In this document: piece after piece, positions 43,759 to 54,312 of the stretch
How positions within the stretch are numbered: position 1 is the stretch's first letter
How the letters are laid out: each line of letters starts with the position of its first letter
Assembly: GCF_050003625.1 (NCBI RefSeq)
Contig: NC_134398.1
Span: 96,929,674 to 96,993,673 of the forward strand
Source: Haematobia irritans
Lineage: Eukaryota > Arthropoda > Insecta > Diptera > Muscidae
Direction: 5' to 3'
DNA: 64,000 nucleotides
Program-made: the position numbers and the translations under genes
The notes under the pieces: generated by a model
The model's input: the letters and a program-made list of their open reading frames with translations, nothing else
What the model was told of the DNA's origin: nothing
Databases searched by the model: none

Positions 43759-43886
43759 TAATAATGGAAAACAAATTACAGAATTTCATGTAACTTCTAT
43801 TATTTTCTTACTGTGGTTATAAATGAACATTTCGCATTTTTTAGTATATTATTGATGTTTTGTTGAACTTAACAATTAGTGTTGTT

Positions 43887-44399
43887 TTAACACCGAAAAA
43901 AAGTGAACTGTTTTATAGGAAGAATGAACTACCACGCACGAAAAATGGACTAAATTTTACTCCACATTTTGAGATTTTCACAAAGCGTTGTTAAAACCAG
44001 GAAATGTTAATGCCCTGTTGTACTTTTCAACTGCAGTTCACGAAATTACATCATATCATAGAAGAAAAAATGAACTAAAAGTAAAGAAAAAAATCATTGG
44101 CGCCAAATCATGACCATTTTAACCATATACGAGTAGTAGTTCATTCTTACTATTTTTGGGAATAGTACGAAAATGTTAATTTGTTTTAGTTCATATTGAA
44201 CTTATGTGTACGGTTATGGAACTTTATACTCACGTCTAATTCATGAACATTTGAGACATGCTTAAAAAAAGTAAGATTTCATTTAGCTGTAGAAAATTTC
44301 GATAAAAATAATAAAATTTAACTACAAGTAAATAATTTTTTTCCAATAAAAATAAGTTAAATTTAGCGTTAGTTTAACTACGGAATTTTTTTCTGTGAA
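43887..44399. mobile_element. Short element with ACACCGAAAAAAAGTG end
   Basis: The ends ACACCGAAAAAAAGTGAAC and AATTTTTTTCTGTGAAC are inverse-like and resemble the termini of the 2.8-kb family. It is probably a shorter relative. Confidence 0.5.
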
Positions 44400-44504
44400 C
44401 AAATTTAATGATACAAAACTTGCTCAACCAAAAATGACGTTGCGCCCCCCCTGAAATCTTGTGGCACCCCCCCCCCCCCCAATTTGGGAAGCTCTGGTCT
44501 AGGC

Positions 44505-46388
44505 TGTATATATTTGTATCTGTTGTTTTCTCAATGGTTCTATTGATCAAGTTCCTTAATCTATTTTGTCCATAAAGCTCGAATAATGATTAATTGTAAA
44601 TTAAAAGGTTCAATTTTGTTCCCTTGTGTAATCGATACAAATAGTGTATAAATCTTTTTGTAAATTATATAGTTTCAATTGGATCCATAATTTCTTTATG
44701 GATTAATTGTTACTCCATAAAGTCCGGTATTATGTTCGGTTTTCGAGTTGAAATTTTCGCGGTTACTTTGTTAAAATAGTTTAATTTAAAGCAGATAATT
44801 TAACTCAATTCATGCGCACTTTCTTTTTCATATAGATTTCGGCAAGACTTTACAGGAATAAGTATGTTTTCATTTATAATTTTGATTATTTAAGGGAAAG
44901 TAATCGCGAAAATAAAGTGGAGGAACAAAAAACTGCACATCAATTGAGTTAATTTGGCTGCTTTAAATTGAACTGTTTTAATAAAGTAACCACGAAAAGC
45001 GAATCGAGAAAAACAAAAATTACGCAAATTGAAAGATTTTGGGGCAAGAAACAATTTTTTTGGGAATTAAAAATATGAATTGAATTCTTTATAACTTTTG
45101 AACTAAATATGATATCATTATGATTTTTATCGAGTTTTACAGGGAAATTTTTAAGAATATTGCTGAATATACATTTCCCAAAATTCGTATTAAAAATATC
45201 CAAAATCTCCAAAATGGGGAAATATGTTAAAAAAAAGTTTTTTAGTGGACACATGAAGCTTTTTGGAAATTAGATCGGCTTAGCAATCGGAGCTTTGCCA
45301 AATGAGAATTTTTTAAAATATGACCCCACTTTGTTAAAATTTTACAAAAAAAAAATAAATAAATTGTGGGGCCCATACCTTGCGAACTATAAAAGATATT
45401 GGCACGCAAGTTTAGTTTTGGAAGCTCTATCCAGAAAAGAATAAAATCATCGAAATCGCTTCATAATTGCGGATTCAAATCCTAAAACAAATTTTTGCAA
45501 ACTTAGAGGGAAACAGCTCAGAGTTAACTCAAATGAAGGTTGTGCTTTTCAAGCAAACGGACGTGTTGTGTTGGTGCTCCCATTATAAATCATTTTTTCT
45601 GAAGAACTAAGCGAAATATCATATAAAAGTGAAATATAATAAATATAGTGATATAATGACTACATAATGTACAAAATAATGAAATCGATCTAAAAACTAT
45701 TTTATTTTATTTTATTTTACATAATAAAATATAAGAAACTATACAAATACGAAGCTATTCGCTGAGAGAGGTTTTGTGAGTAAAAAACGTCATGGAATTT
45801 TCGTTCGTTATCTATCTAGTAGTGTGAATTCACATAGAACAGTACTTACCGAAGACCACAACCAAATTGTTATACTGATCTATAATAAACGTATCAGAGA
45901 ACTGCAACCGGTGGTTTTTTTTTCGTATTGCAATCTTACCCACAAAATGTCGGTGGAAGTGAATAAGACACCAATTACCATGCGATCTTTTACATTGATA
46001 GAAATGCGAGAATAAAAACATCACTAGTATATAACAATGTTCGTATGCAGTGTCTTGTAATATTAAACCAATCGACATCGTAACAACGCTCAGTAAACAA
46101 AAAACGAGTGTGGCACTTAAGTGTGATTGCACTCAACAACAACAATTACCAGCAGTTGGCATTAGCTCAGGCGAATTGAGAGAGTACCAAATAAGAGAAT
46201 ACAAAACTGCTGAGATATGGGTAACCAATTTGTGTGATTGCTTTACTACGGGGTTTTCGAGAGACCAACGCTCATACTAACAAACACCGACAGTCGTCGG
46301 TTGGTCACGATCTAAAAAGTTATGGTATTCGTCAAAAATGGATTTCTTCCAGTTAAAAGAACATGGTTACAACCTAAAATGTTTTGAT
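44505..46388. other. Unassigned region with repeat fragments
   Basis: 44505-44670 continues the hAT-interrupted host sequence. 44722-45010 has MITE-like ends (GTCCGGTATTATGTTCGG). 45240-45500 repeats part of the element at 30431-31777. 45770-46330 contains open frames on both strands without recognisable features and ends in a short CCGACAGTCGTCGG palindrome. No gene is supported. Confidence 0.35.
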
Positions 46389-46394
46389 CTTTAT

Positions 46395-46985
46395 GAAAAA
46401 ACGTTTTGTTTTGTTATTGTTGGTTTATTCTTCAATCATTTTGTTGTTTTTGATTTCAACTTAGAAACATGCATTGACTAAACTGCAAGTGTAGCTTAAC
46501 CAAATTTATTTGGGCAAAGCCCTATATACTGCAAGATGATTCGATGGACGCACGTTTCGGAATTACCACATTCCTCATCAGCATCCTCTACTTGCAGCAA
46601 AACTATCAACCAATTATCAAAATCACTATCAACCAATTATCAAAATAAATTCAGGCAGTTCACTAAACCCAAAGTGAACCACACTTGAACCTTCCGAAAA
46701 AAGGTTTATAATAGCCGGTCTGTGCCGAAATAAATTTGTACAAACATATCTCTTTTTCCTTTGCCACGATTTTAGTGCAGTTGGCTGGGTTTATTGTGCA
46801 TCCTCTTACTTTATTCGTTTTGTTATTGTTGGCTTATTCTTCAATCATTTTGTTGTTTTTGATTTCAGCTTAAAATCATGCATTGACTAAACTGCGAGTG
46901 TAGCTTTGACAAACATTCTTTTCCTCTGTCCTCTACACTTGCAGTTTAGCCAATGCATGGTTTTAAGCTGAAATGAAAAATGAAA
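46395..46985 (-). mobile_element. Hammerhead-bearing retroelement B, tandem partial units
   Basis: The unit containing the ribozyme (46395-46690) is homologous to 37841-38147. A second partial unit starts at about 46815 with the same TTTTGTTATTGTTGG leader. It ends in a fold-back where TTTCAGCTTAAAATCATGCA (about 46862 on) is the inverse of a segment ending at about 46975. A 25-bp duplication (ACTATCAACCAATTATCAAA) follows the ribozyme. Tandem and inverted partial units recall Penelope-like insertions. Confidence 0.65.
46529..46597 (-). ncRNA. Type-I hammerhead ribozyme B
   Basis: Same layout as ribozyme A on the minus strand: CTGCAAG at 46597-46591, core CTGATGA, stem II GGAAT/ATTCC with loop GTGGTA, GAA-A-C, stem III loop GTGC, GTC ending at 46547, and CTTGCAG to 46529. 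The inner stem I is GATG/CATC plus one G-G mismatch. The outer 7-bp helix is perfect. Cleavage is predicted between 46547 and 46546. Confidence 0.87.
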
Positions 46986-47060
46986 AGCTTAATTTTCTTA
47001 ATAAAACAATGTTAAATTTTAGGCAACAACAAAAAAATTACATTTCCCGTTTGAAAAAAT

Positions 47061-47517
47061 TAATTTCGTGCACTTAATTTCTTTTTATTTGCATTTTAAT
47101 GCTATGTCCTATCTTCCAACAATTTATAATCTTTGGCTCAGTGACTCGATTTATGTTGATGCTTTTGTTTGGTTCGATGAGCGATGTTGTATTGATCTCG
47201 ATCAAACACTCAGTTCAAATCACTGGTTCCATTCATTTAGTAAGAAGGGATGATCAAACACGCTGTTTGGAATTGAATGAACGAGAGTGAACTTTTTTTT
47301 GTTTTCAGTCGAGTTTGCTCGGGACTTTTGATTATTCAACGCACATTCAGACCAAAGACAATACACGTAGGAAGATGGTAAATTGGCTACTGGGCACATC
47401 AAACCATTTACGGTGTTAGGTACATACTCTTCGTTTATCGAACCAAACGCGTTTACGACAAGTATTGATATAGCATTAAAATGCAAATAAAAATAAATTA
47501 AGTGCAGGAAATAAATT
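47061..47517. mobile_element. ~0.46-kb TIR element at BEL truncation point
   Basis: GTGCACTTAATTTC...TTTGCATTTTAATGCTAT (47069-47105) is the imperfect inverse of ATAGCATTAAAATGCAAAT...AATTAAGTGCA (47470-47505). It is non-coding and lies just beyond the truncated BEL protease region. Confidence 0.7.
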
Positions 47518-47531
47518 ACCCGTATGGAAAA

Positions 47532-48045
47532 TTACTGCACAGTCTCAGCCTTTATGGGACCACTTAAGACCCATCCGAAAACGGTATTGTAGGCAGAAGT
47601 AGTTCCACAAATATTCTTCCTAATGCCGTCTATATTTATGAACCTCTCGGAGTCGTTCCCAAGTACAAGATCTACTTGAGCAGACTTGTTAAAGTTGGGA
47701 TCGGCTAAGTCTAGTTCTTGAAGAGCAGAGGACTGTGGCATCTCGAAAGACGAAGCAGGTAATCGTTGGGTAACCTTCGGTAAAACTATGGCCCTTATGG
47801 TGAAGCGAAAGTCTGTCCTTCGAGCAACCAATGTAAGTTCACATTACTTACTTGATGTTTGATGCTGTCCACCAATACCTGATATCTCAAACAGCGCTCT
47901 TCTTTATGGGATCTGCAATCGATTACGAATCCTTTCAGACAAAAATGTCCTTTGGGATCCTGGATCGATAAGGGCGCGTATAGTAAATAGCTCACCGTCA
48001 TGTTCGACCTGAACCAAAGCCGTTCGCAATAAAATAGTCTCGTTG
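47532..48045 (-). pseudogene. BEL/Pao protease remnant
   Basis: TALVQVEHDGELFTIRALID followed by PGSQ marks the aspartic protease active site (the D of IDPGSQ). Further on are LDLADPNFNKSAQVDLVLGN and NTVFGWVLSGPI, the conserved C-terminal part of BEL protease. A frame change lies near 47830 and the element ends at about 47530. Confidence 0.78.
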
Positions 48046-49001
48046 CTAGAAGAAAAGTTGGCCTGAATTTGATGAAGTCAAATGGCCATCCACAAAAAAG
48101 TTAAGAGCCACTTCCAGGTCATTGATAGTAGTCGGTGTGGTTTTATCTGTATTTGTAACAGTCGTAACCGTTTTAATATGGAGTAAAGTGTGGTGGTTTT
48201 TCTTACACTCCCAACACCTTTTCTTGCTTTTGCAGCTATTCTTCACTTGACCCGTTGAGAGACAATTATTACAAATTTTATTGCGGAAAACATAATCAAT
48301 TCTCTCTTGGGTGCACAATTTCCTAAATTCCGGGCAAATTCGTAAGCTGTGGTCATTATTGCAAAGAGTACATAAAGCCAAATTGTCCTGAGATAAAAAT
48401 GTTTGAGTCTCCGATTTATAAGACTCAATTGGAGTCAAATATCTATCTTTAGTTGATCGAATCCTGGATATTTGCTCCACTACCTCGAATCTATTCACAA
48501 GAAAATGGTCCATTTGGGACCATCGTGGCAAATCTCTATGGGATCTTTAAGATTGTTCCCACAGAGATAGTGCTTCGTCTGGAAGTTTTGTTGAAATAAG
48601 ATATATCAAAATAGGATCGCAACCGTCTACATCAACATCCAATGTTCTGAGAGTCGAAAGGCAATCATTTACTGTAGATTGGATCTCTACAGTGGCAGGT
48701 GGGATATTGAAAAGTATTCGGAGTTGATTATCAACCAAGACTCTTTTGTTCTCATACCTAGTCTTAAGGGCATCCCAAGCTAAATTGAAATTTTCATCGC
48801 AAAGGGTATACCTTTTCACGATAGCAACGGCGCTCCCGCGGGTCTTGTTTCGAAGGTGATATAACTTCTGAGCTCGGGTAAGTTTTGGGTGGTTGACGTA
48901 GACCGCCGTGAACATATCACGGAATGACGGCCATTCTCCGTAACCACCCTTGAAAATTTGTCACACGGTTGAACCTTTATGAAACTTCCAGTGAAGTCCT
49001 G
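48046..49001 (-). pseudogene. BEL/Pao gag C-terminal part and zinc knuckles
   Basis: GEWPSFRDMFTAVYVNHPKL, YHLRNKTRGSAVAIVKRYTL, NFNLAWDALKTRYENKR and ISTKLPDEALSLWE match the conserved BEL Gag core. After a frameshift (about 48540) come a Cys-rich region CTLCNNDHSLRICPEF and CNNCLSTGQVKNSC...CWECKKNHHTLLH, the zinc knuckles. It is inactive because of frameshifts and the upstream insertion. Confidence 0.82.
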
Positions 49002-51828
49002 CACTGAAAAAACAGTGAACCCTTTTCCATTGCAAAATGAACTAAACTGTAGTAATATTGACCATGATTTAGCCCTTAAGATTTTTTTCAACTTGTCTAG
49101 TTTATAATTCTCTTAAATTTTAGTTCATCTATAACATTGTAGTTTAGTTCATTTTTACAACACCATAAGATTTATATCCTACCAAGTTAAAAAGTCAGTA
49201 TTATTTTGGTTTACTTGCTTATTTTGTGGGATACCCGATAATAAAAATTGGTTAACAGACTATACTATAAATAAATCAATCATTCCACAGTACAGAGAAA
49301 TTAAATAATTAAAGGAACAACAAACCGTTTTACTATTATGAAAATTTTCATACATTAAAATTAAACTTTCTTTAAACAAATGTACTTTATTATAAAAACT
49401 TATGATGAAAGTTCTTAAACAATGTTTTTTGTAAATAAAAATTATGACCACGTGGAACAGAGAGTAGTTCATTTGAACCCGCTGTTTGGACATTTTGACT
49501 TATCCTATTTTTATTCATCGTAGGTAATTTTTTCACATATCTTGCTGGAAAAAATGGAAACAAAAATGAAAATTATTAAAAATTAACACCATGTAATGAA
49601 ATCATTTTAGCTTGGGGGCATTTTACCAAATGGTGTAAGGAATTCAACTTTTCTTTGGAAAACGTATCTCATAAAATTTGTACCTGAAACAATTAGAGAA
49701 ATAATGAAGTATTCTAAATAAACTCATAAAACTGTGTTGTTATCGATGTGAAGGATATAATAAAATAAATATTCTAGTTGAAAGAAAGCCAAAGTTTTAA
49801 TATAAAACTTACCAATTCTCTATTAAATTGTACGCTGAGGGGAAATATAAAAATTCTCCAAATTTATTTTGGTTACTCTGAAATTAAATATTTATTTTTT
49901 ACATTAAATAAAATTATTAAATAGGTTTTCAAAAAATCTAATGAAAAAAATAATAATATACTTAAAAAACCAAATATTCTTGATAACCCTAGACAGTCAT
50001 TATTCGTCAAAATGACGACACGTAATTTAATTTTCGATTTAAAATGCATTTTAGTCTATTGGGAAATGGTAAATTTAAGTTATTCTAATTCGACCGTTTT
50101 ATGAATTTTTGTTTTATACTAAAAACCAAATTGAATAAGAAAATAAATTCAAGTTTGGTTCACTTTTTCGCTCACGATGAAAATTATAGCGTCTTGAAAT
50201 CAGCCGTAGTCAAAATGACGAAGGATGACGTTAATGTACAAAAAAATAAGGATGACTGTCGAGGGTTAAAAGAAAGTTAAAGAATCCTTACCAATTCACT
50301 ATTAACTTACAGGCAAAGGAGTACTAAACATTTTCCAAATTTTTAAGGGGTTATTCTTAAATATTTGTTTTTACATTAAAAATATTACATTGGTTTCCAA
50401 AAAATTTGATGAAAGAAATACTAAAACAAGGTATTAAAAACCAGTAATTTTGATGATAAAAAGGTCACAAAAACGTAAATATTCTAGTTGAAATAAAGCC
50501 AATTTTTAAAAGAAAACTTACCAATTCTCTATTTTTTAAATTTGTTCGAATCCATCTGGAGTTGCTCTGAAATTAAATATTGTTTTTACAACAAAGAAAA
50601 ATATTAAACTGGTTTCCAAAAAAAGTAATTAACAAATAATAATATACATAAAAAATATTCTTTTTAAAAGAAAGTCATATTAAACTTAACTTACTTACCA
50701 ATTTATGAATAAACTATACGCTGAGATATAACAAAAATTTTCCAAATACATCTGGAATTGAATATTAATTTTTTACATAGAATAATAAAAAATTCAATAC
50801 ACTTTCAATTTCAACATATTTTCCTAAATATTCTTAATAACTTTTTTTCTAAACTACCGATAAAATATTAATAACTTTCATTTAAAAGGTTTAATAAACA
50901 AACACCAATATATGTCTCAAAAATCCATAATATTCCATGTCTTTATATTCCCTTGTTGCATACCTACTCAAAAGATGCAACAGCCCACGCCAACGCCAAC
51001 TATACAACTGAAGCATGCCAAACAAAACCAAGCAAAGCCAAAACATCCCTACAACAACAAAAACACATGTGCCTTTATTGTAAACAACACCTCATCCAGC
51101 CAAATAAACCATCCGCGAATAACAAACACGCACACACACAAACCACTAAATGAATAAAAATAAAAACAACCCCACGCTCATGTATACACAACAAAACTCA
51201 AGTAACATCATCTTTACATTATTCACATTCCACTATGCCGATAAAGATCTCTGTACTATGCATAAGTTCATCGCTGCCAGTTTACTCTAAGAATAATATT
51301 CGTAAAGGCACACCAGTTTATGAACGATGTAACGTTTAACTTAAAATTTGCAAAATTTCCATGAAATGTTATCTACCATTTTTGACGAAAATGTCTATAA
51401 ATTTAATTACATGTGAACTAAAAATATTGCATTGGGTATTTTTTTACCAACAATTATTAACTATAGGAATTGTCAGTAAGAAATTGCTATCCACTTTCAA
51501 GTTAATTTTTCGTAAAAAAATATTTTCTCATACAAAAAAATCTTACAGTAAATTGCACTTATTATTTAGAAAATACTTTACATTTTACAAGTAGTTTTAT
51601 AGCATGACAAACGAATTTTTTACTACCAGTTAAGAAATTTTTTAAGGAAATTTCCATCGTATTTTGTAGGCCATGAACTAAACGATTGCTACTTAGAATT
51701 TGTAAGATTTCCTTTCGACCAGTTAATTTTCGTTGAAGATACGAAAAATGAACTAAAATTCTGGAAAATTCTTGTAATAAATTATTGTAAAAATCTTCTT
51801 AAATTTACGAGACACTTTTTTTTCTGTG
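49002..51828. mobile_element. 2.8-kb non-coding element, copy 3
   Basis: Almost identical to copy 1 (27107-29942), including the nested piggyBac-type MITE at 49987-50265. Differences are mostly single bases and short indels, so the two separated recently. It is inserted in BEL Gag. Confidence 0.9.
49987..50265. mobile_element. piggyBac-type MITE, second copy by descent
   Basis: Ends CCCTAGACAGTCAT and ATGACTGTCGAGGG. The flanks are ATAA and TTAA. It has the same position as 28115-28392, so it was inherited with the host element. Confidence 0.78.
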
Positions 51829-52321
51829 TGTGGTAGGCCGTGGTAACCAGAAAATTCATTAGGAATCGGAGCTGGGACGTTAGGCCCAGAAACCCGACAT
51901 TGTGCAAATAATGAAGGCCTCTGGTGGTGATGTTCTGACCCCTTTCCATTCGGAGGATATCTATTATCTTTGAACGGGTTGAATAATACTCCTCCGCGCA
52001 AATGTTATAATTCAATCGAACTTTAACCTTAAAATCCTTGTCCGCAATGAGCCCTGGAGTCATCATTACGTTCCGATAACCGTCCTGAACATTCCTCCAC
52101 CTCCCTTCTAAGTCATCTAACTTGACATCTAGCAAGGTCTCAGTCTGATTTCCAATATCAGCTTTCTCAAAAATGTCACAAAACAAAATGAGGTGATCAC
52201 AGTCGAACAGAAATTGCTGTCCTCGTATGTCCTGTTCACCCACGTTATCATTGTTAACAGAATTCGGAGCGTTTCGAGACATAACAACAGAAGGTACACT
52301 TTCGTGCGTAGGAGACGACAT
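51829..52321 (-). pseudogene. BEL/Pao gag, N-terminal part
   Basis: It starts MSSPTHESVPSVVMSRNAPN and continues through DDLEGRWRNVQDGYRNVMM and CAEEYYSTRSKIID. It then shifts frame to NPFKDNRYPPNGKG and NEFSGYHGLP before the inserted element. The SW...Y..V.. and EY..TR..I order fits DUF1759-type BEL Gag. Confidence 0.75.
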
Positions 52322-52558
52322 ATAATCACGAAAATAAAGAGATTGTCAAGATATTCACTCTTTAAGTGGGCAATTTATCGGAAAGGACAGACCAAGTGGA
52401 GAGCCCTCACAATTCAAAATAACTAGAGCAGAAATGTTACTGCAATTTCCCAACAAACAAATCGACCGCGATAATAAATATCCCTTCAAACTATTCAATA
52501 ATTCGACTATTTTCAAATTAAGAATCAGTTGAAATTTAAAAACAAAATATTCATACAC

Positions 52559-53351
52559 CCATAGAAAAATTATTACCATACGGTCTCAAAACGATACCGA
52601 CGTTATTGATAGTTAGCCAACCCCGTATGGTAATACCGAATGGTACAGCCGGTACGCAAAGCATGAAAGTACCTTTCGGTATTATGAAAGTACCAATATG
52701 GTAATGAAAATAACACCTAAGCGGTATTATTATCTATACCATAAATGTATTGATGTAAGAACAATGCGGTATTATCAAATAATACCTCAACGGTATAGGG
52801 TTTAATACCAACCCGGTATTAATTATAGTAATACATATTTAGTTTAATAAAACACACGTAACAGGTATTTGTTTCTTTAATTCATTTAATACATAACATA
52901 CATACATAAAACTAATCATATCTCCATGCATTTTTCTCCCAATTCAGCTCCATGTCGCACTTCAGTCACTGCATCCCTCAAGTCGTCTGTTGTGGTATTT
53001 GGAAGGTTTTTCTATTCCAATTGCGCATCTAATTACAGAAGGTTCGCATTAGAAAACTTTAGAAATGTTAAAATATATTATACTTACCTTTACTTTGCTA
53101 TATTCACAGAATTCATTTTTTTATTTACAAGCCATATTTTTATTTACAAGCCACATGAAAAAATAAACTACCAAGGCGATCAATTATAATTGGTCGCAAC
53201 AGCTACATATCATATGTTACGGCGATGCGATAGTTAATACCATAGTAATACCGGTAAATGATTTGATATAAAGTGGTATCAAAATTAAAAGGTAACGTGA
53301 ACCAATTTATTAATACCAAACGGTAATGGCCACATACCGCCTTTTTTCTAC
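52559..53351. mobile_element. GGTATTA-rich TIR element
   Basis: The ends CCATAGAAAAAT.ATTACCATACGGT and ACGGTAATGG..ATACCGCCTTTTTTCTACG are inverse-like. The interior has many GGTATTAT/ATAATACC words in both orientations. It is non-coding and splits LTR-like sequence of the BEL remnant. Confidence 0.55.
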
Positions 53352-53720
53352 GTATATATTTATATATGTATATTATATACAAGCGGAAAAAATATAAACA
53401 ATTGCGAATAAAATATAATATAAAATATGAACAGTGAGAATAAGAATCAGTAGAAATCCAAAACAAAATTTTTATATAATATTTGTATGCGGAAAATATA
53501 AAAACAAGTGCGAATAAAATATGAAAAATGGGAATAAGAACATGTAAAATCAAATTAACTCGAATGTCAATCTACAGCTGTGGATCTAGGCGTATTAATT
53601 AATTATTCTTATCTTGTTAACCTTTTTCCTCGAGTGTGTAGCAAACATATGTTCGTAATTAGTGTGCGTGGTATTAATTCTCGTTTGTTTTTGTTTTGTT
53701 TTAATTCAGTCTGTTTCAAA

Positions 53721-53973
53721 ATGCGTTGATCAGCTATGATGCGCGCATCCGAGACTGTTGTTGTACGAAGTACATTATTGTACTCTAGTACATGTATTGA
53801 TATTATGGCTCATATATATGAGCCTATCATTACTCATTTTTTTATGATGTTAGGGAAGAGCAAAAATGTTGTCCAAAATGGTTGGGAAGACAGCTGTTTC
53901 GGATTTCCACATCCTCATCAGTACTTCGTACAACAACAGTCTCGAATGCGCGCATCATAGCTGATCAATGCAT
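53721..53973 (-). mobile_element. Fold-back element with hammerhead core C
   Basis: The arm 53721-53773 (ATGCGTTGATCAGCTATGAT...) and the arm 53921-53973 are 53-nt inverted repeats with few mismatches. The ~150-nt spacer contains a hammerhead-like core at its right edge. The motif order resembles elements A and B, so it is probably a relative. Confidence 0.7.
53881..53930 (-). ncRNA. Degraded hammerhead ribozyme C
   Basis: The minus strand carries core CTGATGA (53921-53915), stem II GGAT/ATCC with loop GTGGAA, GAA-A-C, stem III loop AGCT, and GTC ending at 53889. Inner stem I is poor (A-U and G-C with mismatches), although TGTTGT and ACAACA further out could pair. Core intact, but activity doubtful. 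Confidence 0.6.
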
Positions 53974-54143
53974 TTTTAATTCTCGTTTTCTTTGGTTAAC
54001 AGCAGTGTCAACTGAGTACACACAGATTATTTTGCGATTATACTGATTCCGTGAACTCTTTTGGGGCTATATATGTATTTATGTGAATATGTTGTTATCG
54101 TATTTAATGACAATCTTGTGCAATAGAACTGTGATATAATTGT

Positions 54144-54295
54144 TGTTACGATCTTCAATTCCCATTTATTACTCAACTCTTTAGACTAACGGTTAATTAC
54201 ATGTCATCTTATAAGAATAGCGTAATAATAAAGAATATGACATTTCATTACATAAATATAAATACATGCAACATTTGCATGGTTGCCATCCAACA
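54144..54295 (-). repeat. 3' LTR of second gypsy family
   Basis: About 152 bp, minus orientation, beginning TGTTGGATGGCAACCATGC after the purine tract and ending CGTAACA. Short for the superfamily. Confidence 0.75.
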
Positions 54296-54312
54296 CCTCC
54301 CCTTTTTAGTGG

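Larger units (their letters stand above)
39838..44496. mobile_element. 4.66-kb hAT element, 8-bp target duplication
   Basis: TIRs CAGAGCTTCCCAA and TTGGGAAGCTCTG lie at the ends, flanked by identical GTCTAGGC at 39830-39837 and 44497-44504. The paralogous sequence at about 36590-36630 has a single GTCTAGTG and no insertion, which is an empty site. No transposase was recognised. Most of its length is later nested elements (40041-40261, 40465-43758). A run of at least 14 C precedes the right end. Confidence 0.92.
47526..52440 (-). mobile_element. BEL/Pao retrotransposon remnant, interrupted
   Basis: Minus-strand order: leader, Gag, zinc knuckles, protease. Everything from reverse transcriptase on is missing. 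Gag is split by the third 2.8-kb element (49002-51828). Several frameshifts are present. LTRs were not identified with certainty. AAGAATCAGT.GAAAT at about 52520 and 53433 may be LTR pieces split by the element at 52559-53351. Confidence 0.8.

Noticed and set aside
45776..46280. Overlapping frames on both strands as a possible host gene
   Set aside because: No splice structure, domain or codon pattern supports any of them.
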